The notes under the pieces: generated by a model
Told to the model about the DNA's origin: nothing
What the model saw: the letters and a program-made list of their open reading frames with translations, nothing else
The model's database searches: none
Position numbers and translations under genes: made by a program
Shown here: positions 42,801 to 49,800 of the stretch, in pieces
Numbering within the stretch: position 1 is the stretch's first letter
Layout of the letters: each line of letters starts with the position of its first letter
NCBI RefSeq assembly: GCF_037975245.1
Contig: NC_092576.1
Span: 37,228,611-37,292,610 of the forward strand
Length of the DNA stretch: 64,000 nt
From: Apostichopus japonicus
Taxonomy: Eukaryota; Echinodermata; Holothuroidea; Aspidochirotida; Stichopodidae
Reading direction: 5' to 3'

Positions 42801-45214
42801 GGGATGGTAGAGTTCAAGATAAGATGGATCAAGAAAGAAGGGATCAAGCAACGAGGGATCAAGCCATGAGAGATGGTAGAGTTCAAGATCGGATAGATCA
42901 TAATAGAAGGGATCTAGCCTTGAGGGATCAAGCAATGAGGGATGGTAGAGTTCAAGATAAGACGGATCAAGAAAGAAGGGATCAAGCCTTGAGGGATCAA
43001 GCCATGAGAGATGGTAGAGTTCAAGATAAGATGGATCAGGAAAGAAGGGATCAAGCCTTGAGGGATCAAGCCATGAGGGATCAAGCCATTGATGGTAGAG
43101 TTCAAGAAAGAGATCAGAATAGAAGAAATCAAGCAATGGTGGACCAAGCAATGAGGGATTGTAGAGTTCCAGATAGGATTGATCATAATATCATAATAGC
43201 TCAAGAAAGGAAAGATGAATTTCAACAGAGGAGGGATCAAGCCGTAAAGGATCAATCATTGATGGATAAGAGCAGACAGATTCAGGACGGGAGGAACCAG
43301 GAGGTGAATGACCAAACAGTGAGGTATATAGATTGGAGGGATCCAGCTATCTGGGATCAAGAAAGGACTGATCAAAATAGACAATGGGAGGACAGAAGGG
43401 GTGGAGAAAGAAGGGACACAACTACGAGGGACCAACATGGCAGAGCTCAAGAGCAACGGACTCCAGAGAGGAGAAATCAAGCAGCTTTATGGGACCAAGG
43501 TAGGCAGGATCAAGCCATATGGGACCAAGGTAGGCAGGATCAAGCCATATGGGACCAAGGTAGGCAGGATCAAGCCATATGGGATCAAGGTAGGCAGGAT
43601 CAAGCCATATGGGACCAAGGTAGGATGGATCAAGATATGCCAAATCGAGAGAGAAGAGAAGAGAGGATCGATGATAGTAGAATAGGTTCAGGCAGAAGGA
43701 ATGAAGACAGAGGAGATGATCAACAGAGGCAAAGAGATTACATAAGATCTGAAAGACAGGTGACCCAAAGTAAGTCCAGCCCTCAGCTCGAGCCAGGAGC
43801 CTATGATGAGGGAAGTAACCAGCCCCAGCATGGAGGTCATGGCGGGCGGTCAGGGCATGAGGACAAGGGTAGAGGAAGAACGGAAAGGCATGAGGGAAGA
43901 AGAGATAATCCCAGACAGGTGAGATTAACATTGCCTTGTGTAAATGCAAATCATTAAACCCTGCTGTAAAAGCAATAAGGTTTTACTTTATAGATGCAAG
44001 TACAGGTTATTCATGACAACTCAACAGTACATGAATATCACTCTTAAGGCTTATCAGTGATAACTCGATCAAGGAAAATATGTACCTCAAGCGATAATTT
44101 AGTCTGTAACATTTTGTGAAGCCTAGATGCATTTTGTCTTTTATTAAGAACTGAAGTGTCTGTGTACAAAAAATTGGTTACAATTGGTGTCTTTGTTAAG
44201 TTTACAGCAATTTGCTCAGTTCCTATGTGATACTGAAGGGCAATGGAATTCAATGAGTATGGCAATGTTTAATGGTTGTTTGATTTATTGAGAATACCAA
44301 AATTCTGTTCAGACAACCAAAATCGACTTTGGAGGTTGTCTGGTTGATGACTATAGAAGTCATTTATATAATATATTTAGCTTTAAAACTATACACCCCA
44401 ATTAGGTTAAAAGGTAACACCCTCCATCACATTTGGAGATAATCATATCAAATAAAACTAGTGGTAGGCCTATGATCAACTGGAAGGGTAGTTTAATTAC
44501 CCAAAGCTAACAGTGTTTTTCCAAACATGTACATCACTCTATATCATATCTGTCTATTACATCTCTATGTACATATTTGAACATTCTTTGCTTTGCTACA
44601 CTTTTTACCGACAATCAAATTTTGCTGTTCCAATAACCAAAAGGTAAGACCTGGTTGACCAAGGGAGAACCACAAAAAAAGGCCTTACAAATGTGCCCTG
44701 GATGCTGGAAAAATTAGCATGTAAGCATCGGGGCTGATGCTATTATTATTAGTAAACTGTTCAGGATAATAACACCCTGTTCTAAATTGCACAGAGCTCA
44801 TTAAGCCACTCTTATAATTTCCAGTTTTTAATCGCTTTCCTGTAATCACATGCTACAGGTATAGTTACTTTAAATTAATATTCTTCCTTTTTTTCTTACT
44901 TTTTATTGAATTTACAAAATGATAAGAAGAGATGGCTGGTGGTTGGGAAGCAGGGCGGCGGTGATCAAACTAATCCACGGACAACGTCAACTGCACAGCA
45001 ATCACAAAGTTCTCCAGGGTTGCAGTTCCCTTACCCGAGAATATTTTGGAGGAAGGGTAAACATCCCAGATGGCGGACTAAGACAGACTCCGATAGTGAC
45101 TCCGAGAGTGAGGAGGAGGATTTTATCCCCTCCTGGTATATGGACTTGGCCCTCCAACCACCGATACCATCTTATGCCAAAACTCCAAAATTATACCCAC
45201 AAAAAATGTTTTGA
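15768..45214 (+). CDS. Large Arg/Asp/Gln-rich tandem-repeat protein, 13 exons
   Basis: I do not recognise this gene. Exons: 15768-15807, 18526-18691, 20205-20403, 21538-21600, 27911-27988, 28513-28564, 30780-31099, 32330-32405, 34193-34244, 37358-37467, 38401-40346, 41261-43918 and 44927-45214. Every junction is GT/AG and phase-consistent, giving 2015 residues and a TGA stop. The start ATGGGGAAGAAG is the first in-frame ATG found. Residues 1-385 are basic and Ser-rich (RKRKTRLRRQRRRERIQ; RKLGIYNQGKKSNKV; KLKTPVRRRLEDDFKK). Residues 386-1034 are Ser/His/Asn-rich. Residues 1035-1920 hold the Arg/Asp/Gln repeats. Residues 1921-2015 end in an acidic stretch and an aromatic/Pro-rich tail. No signal peptide or membrane segment seen. 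The composition suggests a long charged helical protein, but function is unknown. An alternative 3' end at 61440-62333 is phase-compatible. Confidence 0.75.
16816..17524. repeat. Direct duplication, about 190 bp, split by an inserted segment
   Basis: 16816-17006 and 17330-17524 are diverged direct copies sharing GACTTAATTCTCCTATACAA and AAGGCAACAAGAACAGACA. The 320 bp between them contains G/C-run-rich sequence ending CCGCCGCCACTGG, resembling a hAT-type terminus. It lies in the first intron of the repeat-protein gene. Confidence 0.7.
17556..17786 (+). mobile_element. tRNA-derived SINE (family 2)
   Basis: A box TAGCTCAGTGG (17564-17574) and B box GGTTCAAGTCA (17608-17618), then a body that ends with GCGAGTTCCTGCTTGCAGG. 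The same 3' body is present in reverse at 36481-36562. A CA-rich microsatellite follows. Confidence 0.85.
18526..18691 (+). CDS. Repeat-protein gene, exon 2
   Basis: Acceptor cattgcag and donor ctcca|gtaagt. It enters in phase 1 and leaves in phase 2. It encodes HKDTEAAWKYRIFFEYDDDK, then a charged stretch with RRERRKE and KKSQKIKRKYYL. Confidence 0.8.
18789..19148. mobile_element. TTAA-type MITE (family M), copy 1
   Basis: Starts TTAA-AGGGTGTTAAGACTCGC (TTAA 18785-18788) and runs to GGGGCGAGTCTTCAATG. The right TTAA is lost. Related copies at 50345-50701 (opposite orientation) and 57122-57488. Confidence 0.8.
20205..20403 (+). CDS. Repeat-protein gene, exon 3 (strongly basic)
   Basis: Acceptor attaaag and donor cag|gtgaga, phase 2 to 0. 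It encodes ETSPSDNSDSQYGE, a Cys-rich CKIHCRCR, and RERKRKTRLRRQRRRERIQ, a likely nuclear-localisation or nucleic-acid-binding basic patch. Confidence 0.8.
20550..20800 (+). repeat. Dispersed repeat D, copy 1, ending in TG run
   Basis: Shares ACTTGTTTTG(T/C)ATTCTGACTG, AGGACTTGAACAAAAGAA and the closing AACACTTGAGTGTGTG-type TG run with 28893-29102. Both copies lie in introns of the same gene. Confidence 0.7.
21538..21600 (+). CDS. Repeat-protein gene, exon 4
   Basis: Acceptor tttgcag and donor tca|gtaagt, phase 0 to 0, 21 codons: SENADRSDFRRHMKKVQEI then TS. Its last bases and donor have been copied into the tandem array that follows. Confidence 0.8.
21601..25075. repeat. 65-bp minisatellite, about 50 units, with 975-bp higher-order copy
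   Basis: The unit includes GACATTAAAGGCATCTGTAC, TGATCATATTGTCAGTG and TTGATCTACTATCTAAGC. Some units carry a 13-bp insert (AATCATGTTAGCT type), making 78 bp. Private markers recur at a 975-bp spacing (CTACTGTACT at 23207 and 24182; GTAGTACTGTTC at 23443 and 24418), which equals 15 units of 65 bp. It fills the start of the 6.3-kb intron after exon 21538-21600. Confidence 0.95.
25430..27080. repeat. 72-bp minisatellite, about 23 units, with 366-bp higher-order copy
   Basis: The unit includes CACTCATACTGACAGTACAA, GCAGTTTCTAATGCTA and ACCTCTGTAAACTGTCCT with variable ends (CTGCACTTGGCTT, CTCCCTTGCAATAATT). The unit is a multiple of 3, so frames such as YCQYEWSKAKCRTVYRG stay open on the minus strand; I regard these as non-coding. 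A marked block recurs at 26385 and 26751. Diverged units continue to about 27175. Confidence 0.93.
27447..27822. mobile_element. hAT-type MITE with perfect 8-bp target duplication
   Basis: Terminal inverted repeats CAGTGGCGGAGC and GCTCCGCCACTG, flanked by ACACAGCA on both sides (27439-27446 and 27823-27830). 376 bp, non-coding, with a G-run near the left end. A second copy lies at 54228-54612. Confidence 0.93.
27911..27988 (+). CDS. Repeat-protein gene, exon 5
   Basis: Acceptor ttcggcag and donor acg|gtgaga, phase 0 to 0, 26 codons: KAKVDQPKTDVSQANAVTV then ITQNRLT. Confidence 0.78.
28513..28564 (+). CDS. Repeat-protein gene, exon 6
   Basis: Acceptor ttttttag and donor agag|gtgagt, phase 0 to 1. 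It encodes RKLGIYNQGKKSNKVSR, a basic segment that looks like a conserved short motif but that I cannot name. Confidence 0.75.
28893..29102 (+). repeat. Dispersed repeat D, copy 2, adjoining the G-rich array
   Basis: Relative of 20550-20800, ending in a TG run that passes directly into the 56-bp minisatellite. Confidence 0.7.
29100..30535. repeat. 56-bp G-rich minisatellite, about 25 units
   Basis: The plus-strand unit contains TGTGGGTGTGGGGAGGGGTG and AGCAGTGATCGGTGGGTGAT; some units have a TTTGAATG insert or other length change. Each unit has four or more G runs, so plus-strand and nascent-RNA G-quadruplexes are possible. It lies in the intron before exon 30780-31099. Pro/Thr/His-rich minus-strand frames are by-products. 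Confidence 0.93.
30780..31099 (+). CDS. Repeat-protein gene, exon 7
   Basis: Acceptor gtcacag and donor aag|gtaaga, phase 1 to 0, 106 whole codons. Ser/Lys/Thr-rich: DSIIIPETVQAQTEEGLKRI, TLNNWVLHKTPPQSSK and SSSSKISGIKEFPK. Confidence 0.82.
32330..32405 (+). CDS. Repeat-protein gene, exon 8
   Basis: Acceptor tttacag and donor gaag|gtgagg, phase 0 to 1: SPPLKEFCTEFAESLDLEKV then FPGHE, a probable amphipathic helix. Confidence 0.8.
32406..34192. other. Intron with no recognised element
   Basis: AT-rich with TA and ATT microsatellite stretches (near 34110-34130). No exon or transposon ends that I can support. Confidence 0.5.
34193..34244 (+). CDS. Repeat-protein gene, exon 9
   Basis: Acceptor tttttcag and donor ccag|gtaggt, phase 1 to 2: DYVTKIYKDLRKLVSLT. 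Confidence 0.78.
35298..36264. repeat. Recurring short motif cluster (GTTAACGTATGT / GGTGTCC)
   Basis: Six blocks in one intron pair a GGTGTCC-type element with ACATACGTTAAC or its complement: 35298-35343, 35527-35552, 35693-35729, 35864-35917, 36076-36097 and 36241-36264. Sequence between blocks is not visibly repeated, so this is not an ordinary tandem array. Confidence 0.75.
36481..36562 (-). mobile_element. 3' fragment of SINE family 2, reverse orientation
   Basis: Complement of the body end of 17556-17786 (CCTGCAAGCAGGAACTCGCG then GAAGAAGTCGTCATTGGCTT). The tRNA-like head is missing, as in 5'-truncated retroposition. A poly-G run follows. Confidence 0.82.
37358..37467 (+). CDS. Repeat-protein gene, exon 10
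   Basis: Acceptor ctgcccag and donor aaag|gtatat, phase 2 to 1. It encodes SPASSATADCTPSRANGTVS then KLKTPVRRRLEDDFKK. The TP and SP sites next to basic residues resemble proline-directed kinase targets. Confidence 0.8.
37741..37800 (-). other. Hammerhead-like motif, copy 1 (retroelement fragment)
   Basis: On the minus strand: CTGAAGA (complement of 37785-37791), hairpin GATCCTGCTAGGATC, then GAAAC (complement of 37764-37768). This order matches a hammerhead ribozyme core (CUGANGA, stem II, GAAA). A relative is at 56209-56270. The junction has one extra A, so activity is doubtful. Confidence 0.45.
38401..40346 (+). CDS. Repeat-protein gene, exon 11: Ser/His/Asn-rich 649-residue exon
   Basis: Acceptor cacttacag (38392-38400) and donor gag|gtaatc, phase 1 to 0. 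It starts AGCARLNYLKSCMENNVSIL, a possible short helix, then is low-complexity: rich in Ser, His, Asn, Asp and Arg, with scattered Cys pairs (CCIHKER, CDKLNPRHCC) and charged Arg-rich blocks toward the end (RRRGGDPSDTRGSGG). The frame is open further upstream (to a TAA at 38268), but acceptor strength and phase both favour 38401. No catalytic motif recognised; likely disordered. Confidence 0.85.
41261..43918 (+). CDS. Repeat-protein gene, exon 12: 886-residue Arg/Asp/Gln repeat exon
   Basis: Acceptor tttttgtag and donor cag|gtgaga, phase 0 to 0. It starts TTKDELMDAMMDGLQFIRKA then DEINKLWAQCDE, a normal-looking helix. Then come about 22 copies of a 23-residue (69-bp) unit with core RDQAMRDGRVQDKMDQERRD. 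Two irregular units share RDQAIDGRVQ and DCRVP. Further on is a 10-residue (30-bp) unit, WDQGRQDQAI, in five copies, then a mixed charged tail. No stop or frameshift interrupts the array, which argues for selection on the protein. Long alternation of R and D suggests a single-helix or coiled-coil rod. Confidence 0.88.
41520..43190 (+). repeat. Coding minisatellite, 69-bp unit, about 22 copies
   Basis: The unit includes GAGGGATCAAGCCATGAG and GATGGTAGAGTTCAAGATAA. Copies differ mostly by single bases (DKM, DKT, DKI, DRI variants), with variant order suggesting multi-unit duplications. GATC is very dense. Also open for 614 codons on the minus strand (41307-43151) as a side effect. Confidence 0.93.
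43486..43635 (+). repeat. Coding minisatellite, 30-bp unit, five copies
   Basis: ATGGGACCAAGGTAGGCAGG then ATCAAGCCAT repeats with very few changes, encoding WDQGRQDQAI. The near identity points to a young expansion. Confidence 0.92.
44927..45214 (+). CDS. Repeat-protein gene, proposed terminal exon 13
   Basis: Acceptor gataag (or 3 bases further), phase 0. It encodes KRWLVVGKQGGGDQTNPRTT, FPYPRIFWRKGKHPRWR, the acidic TDSDSDSESEEEDF, then IPSWYMDLALQPPIPSYAKT and KLYPQKMF before TGA. An internal donor-like site at 45057 leaves phase 1 and finds no partner here. The ordered aromatic/Pro-rich tail looks like real protein. The acceptor lacks a pyrimidine tract right next to it, so the exact start is uncertain. 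Confidence 0.65.
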   Translation, partial: KRWLVVGKQGGGDQTNPRTTSTAQQSQSSPGLQFPYPRIFWRKGKHPRWRTKTDSDSDSESEEEDFIPSWYMDLALQPPIPSYAKTPKLYPQKMF

Positions 45215-46785
45215 AGGAAGGGAGTGGTTGAGTCATCCTGAATTATTAAAAGTTATGTGGGAATTCTGTGGAAATTTCACAATTACCGTGCATTTTTATT
45301 AGCAGTCTGTTTCGAATTGGTAAAATAATTTTATTTTATGAGAAAAAGGGAGGCAGAAGAAGCCACAAAGACAGAAAGAAAAAATTTAGTTGATGCCAGT
45401 AATCAATTCTTGTTCAAAGCATTTGAATTTAATTTAGTATGATATATTAATCCAAGAAATGTAGTTATGTATATTATCAGAACTGTTAAACATCCCATCA
45501 TTGTGATAGTTTCAACAAAAAAATTGTTAAATTTTTGAAAATTCTAAAAAAAATATTTGTTAAAATACGATGGGAATTCTCAATTACTATGTACCTAACT
45601 TTAGAAGTCAGTCATTTAACATTGCAAGTGCCACTCAAGCAAGCTTCTATGTAAATTTGCAAAACAAATTAAATATGTTGTCAGTTTTGGATACATAGGT
45701 GTCCGATGTAGTCATGATGTAAGGATAGAGTAACTACGTCAGGGATCAAGCTGTCTTGTCAACATCTGTAACTGCGAGATAGATGTATGTCTACCGATCA
45801 CATGGTGTTGAAAAAACTTAATTTTAATAGGATGAAATTAGGTTGAAATTTAGTGTTGATATCTCAACGTTCAAGAGGGGAAAAAAATTGGGAAATTAAT
45901 GTTTCTATAAAACATTTTATCATTTGAGAAAAAAAGACAATCGACCTAAGTTATTTTGATGTTACTTCATCATTTTATGAATTATTTTTTCCCATCTTTA
46001 ATTCATTTCTTGACAAAGTTTAGTACATCTTAAAAATGTTAGAGGTCATATAAGTCTCCTTGCATCCGAAAAGAGAACAGAACAGACCAAACGATCTGTG
46101 CATTAGACCAGTAAGTAGTTTAGATATTTTAATAAGACTTTAAAAAGACATTTCTCAAAAAAAGTGAAAGGTGTACAGCAACCCAACACTGAAACTGGAC
46201 TAACAGCAGTGCTTTTTAATCGTGTGCACAATATCAGTATCCGTTTTGTGCCTTATGCCACTGTTACAAATTTGTGTGGCAGTGTTAAGGTTTATGTAGT
46301 ATGGAGAAAAAATACTGACAGGTTACTTGGATAAAAGCAGTTTTTATTTTAATCTTTTTATCATAATAATTGCAATAGTGCTTACAGTACGCCTGGTCAT
46401 TACTCACAGTTAGTACTGGTCTTTACTCCCGGTCATTATTCCCCGTCAGGAGTTTGAATAACCTTCTGCTAAATCTTCTTTAGATTACAAAGAAAATAAT
46501 AAAGATACTATTTAAGCAAGTTTCTTTGTTGAACATTGTATTTTTATCACTCTGTTTACATATTCAAATATACACATAGAAGGCAACTGTAAAAGTTTGT
46601 CACAGTTTTGTAACATTTTCCACTTGATGAGAGAACAGGAATAAAAGCTCCACAGTCTCTTTATTGTAGAAATAAATATTATTCAAGGTGTATTTTGTTT
46701 TACTATACATAAAGCCTTAAGCCAGTAAGCCTTCATATTCTGACATATCGTATCTCTATTCTTTGAGAATTATTATTCAGAGTAA
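45215..46785. other. Convergent 3' regions of repeat-protein gene and RSPH14
   Basis: AT-rich, no coding signal. Candidate poly(A) signals are AATAAA at 46498-46503 (plus strand) and 46671-46676 (plus), and the complement TTTATT at 46660-46665 for RSPH14. The two transcripts may overlap at their tails. Confidence 0.5.
46660..46665 (-). promoter_or_regulatory. Candidate RSPH14 polyadenylation signal
   Basis: AATAAA on the minus strand about 120 bases past the RSPH14 stop. Confidence 0.5.
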
Positions 46786-46869
46786 CTACGGTAGCCACGT
46801 GATGACTTTCACTGCTATTTCTGCTGCTTTTCGAACCGCTGCAGAATCGTCTGACATACGTAGTTTGAT
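46786..46869 (-). CDS. RSPH14: RSPH14 exon 8 (terminal)
   Basis: Acceptor tccacag on the minus strand, phase 0. It encodes [20 protein letters not shown] then KVITWLP and TAG (46786-46788); the human end is RAARIAISVIEFKP. Confidence 0.93.
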   Translation of the reverse strand: MKLRMSDDSAAVRKAAEIAVKVITWLP

Positions 46870-49800
46870 CTGTGGAAAATCGAGAAAATAAAACATGGTT
46901 ACCTTGAATTGATTCATTTATGTATATATGACAAAAGGCATTAAAGTAGCCAGCCCTGTGACAAAATAAAAAATATTTTGTTTTTCCACGTTCTACTGAA
47001 AAAGTAGTGAAAATTCTTAAATTTTATTCAGATATGACTATATACAAACTGTATAGGGAACACTTTTTAATTCTTAAAAATTTTTTTTTTTTTTTGGTCA
47101 AAATATTTATAACAGCAAAAAAGTTTTAAACTAGTTTTGCATTTATTCATATTACAAAATAACACAATATTGACAAAAACAAAAAAAATTCTTCATATAC
47201 AAAATAAAAAAGTCAACTATTATAATTACTGGTTGTGCATGTTTATTGTACAGTTTGCTTACAGAGATTACAATTGAAAGTTTTAGTATCTTTTTTATGA
47301 TGCATCTTGTAGTTATTGATATATTTTCCCTTTGTCGTTCGTTCAACGTGCTTTAAAGCTGTTAGCTTGGTGAAACTGATACATTTCCCAAGTCCTTCAT
47401 ATTTGACATCCTTTCTGAATTATTCTTGAAGAGGCATGAAATATGTTTAACTAAGTCGATTTCTTGAAGAGTTTTAGAATACTCCATAGATGAAAACTAT
47501 ACATATATATTATTAAGATGTTCTACATAGATATATCTTATTTAATAGTTTAATGACTTCAGATATTTATTGATTCGTATTAATCTTCGATGACATGTTC
47601 TTCAAACAAAAATTAGTTTATTCTTCATTACATGTGGTTGTTGTAGAATTTATGACATGTTGAGTGTATTAAGTAACAAATATTGCCAGAAAGGTTTCTA
47701 CATGTTAATTGATGTGACTTTTCAATATACTGCAGTTTCAAGTCAAAATCTCAGAGCCTGTAATGTTCTTTTGGTTACTTTGACCGAACACTGTAGCTAA
47801 AAGGAAGAAGAAGCCCAAACAGGCATGACATTATTAACAACTTCATATTGCATTTAATTAACCCCCTGTGACCCTACCCATTTCCTACAGAAAACATAAC
47901 CAATATGATATATTACACACACGAGAAAAATGATATAAAAATCAGGCATGAGCTTTACCGCGAATTCGCGGAATATCCATGATTTCTTTTCTACCTCAAG
48001 GACAAAAACTATTATCCTAACACACTGTAGCATACGCAAACTGGAGCCCATACCGCATTTTTTGCAAAGTTCTGTGATTTTCTTTTTTACCCCAGGCGCA
48101 TCCCTGAATAATATACCAGATATTACCAGCTGTCCCATCTCCCTCCCTACTGCCTTCCTCAAACTTACATCTTCAACACTTTTCATAAGTTCCTCTCTTC
48201 CATCCGGTGATTCAGAGAGGGTAGTTATAGCTTTGATGGTATTCAGTCTGACCTCACTGTAGTGGTCATTCACTAACTGAACCAGCTTTGGTAATGCACC
48301 TGATGATATGGCTGTCTTCTTACCTTCTGTGGTGATGGTAATCCTATCAAAACAGAAAAGAAAATATCATTTTAGTTACCAAATATGTAGCAATAAAGGG
48401 ACTTCCAAGTCTCAGCCAGTTTGGTGCAATTTCGAAGTGCTCACCACTTAATACTGTTCACTATTATCATGCTTCAAAGCATTTGTACTGACAGTATGAA
48501 CAGTACCAAGCCTTTATCTGATTCTAGTGCTAATACCACTGTATACTCTAATCCCATATCATGCTTCAAAGCACTCTTACTGACAGTATGAACAGTACCA
48601 AACCTTTATCTCATAGTATCAGGATGTTGATAATGTGTCTTTGATCTGATGAGGTGTAATACATATATATATATATTACACCTCATCAATTCAATTAAGT
48701 AATATTACATTAACTCATGTTTTATTCTTTTAACAGTATTTTTTTTTCATCACATTCAAATCTGTTTCTTTGCAAGAAAGGAGCTGCTTTTCTTTCATTT
48801 TGATTCTAGTCTTTACCTTCTTTTATACAAATTATGTTAAACTTGTAAGAGCTGTTTGCACGTCATCTCCCTGCTTTACTGATCAACAAACCCCTAGCAG
48901 ACACCCACTTCCCTTAACTTATCCCCCATCATCCCCCACCTCTCTCGACTAATCCCCATCTACCCCCATCTCCCTCAACTAATCAACATCAACCCCCATC
49001 TACGTCAACTACTCCCCCACCAACCCCCATCTCCCTCAACTAATCCCCATCTCCCTCAACTAATCCCTCACCAACCCCCATCTAACTCAACTAATCCCCC
49101 ATCAACCCCCATCTCCCTAAACTAATCCCCCACCAACCCCCATCTCCCTCAACCAATCCCCCACCAACCCCCATATCCATCAACTAATCCCCCACCAACC
49201 CCCATCTCCCTCTACTATTCCCCCCACCAACCCCCATATCCATATAACTAATCCCCCATCAACCCCCATCTCCCTCAACAATGCCACAATTATCACAAAA
49301 GTTGTGTGGAAAAGTGCCTCAACACAAAAGTATAATACAAAATACTAAAGACTAAGGGTACACTCTAAGTTAAAGCAGCATGCCTTACAGAATTGTTAAC
49401 TTTACTGACCAAAAAATACCTTTTCCCTCTATTTAACATGGTAAACATCAGTGATGTCTTTAGCCTGCTGTTTCACAGTAATTTTGGTCACCATACCATA
49501 TGAACAAACTATATATTAAATTGCAATGGTGCAATCTCTTTAAATGTTCAAAGTTCTCTACCTTTATCAGTACTTTTCAAATTCCTAAAATGTCTGCCTT
49601 CATGATACCTGCCTGTTGCTTGATAACTCCATATTTCTTTATATATATTGAATTTTACAAGGTCATCCTTTTTCCGCTTTAGTAACCGCATGTCGTCAAT
49701 TGCACACAGATGTGATGGCTTTTGTACATTGAGTACATTATTTGTTTTTGTTTTTATTAAGATCTATTAGGTTTGTTTACTTACGTCATGATGGCACCGG

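Noticed and set aside
41307-43151. 614-codon open frame on the minus strand (Leu/Asp/Pro/Tyr-rich)
   Set aside because: It is the antisense of the 69-bp coding repeat; one stop-free unit makes the whole array open. The sense frame has flanking non-repeat coding and splice sites.
45057-45060. Donor site within exon 13 (gaagg|gtaaac)
   Set aside because: It would leave phase 1, for which no partner exon is seen; reading through gives a coherent acidic and aromatic tail to a stop.
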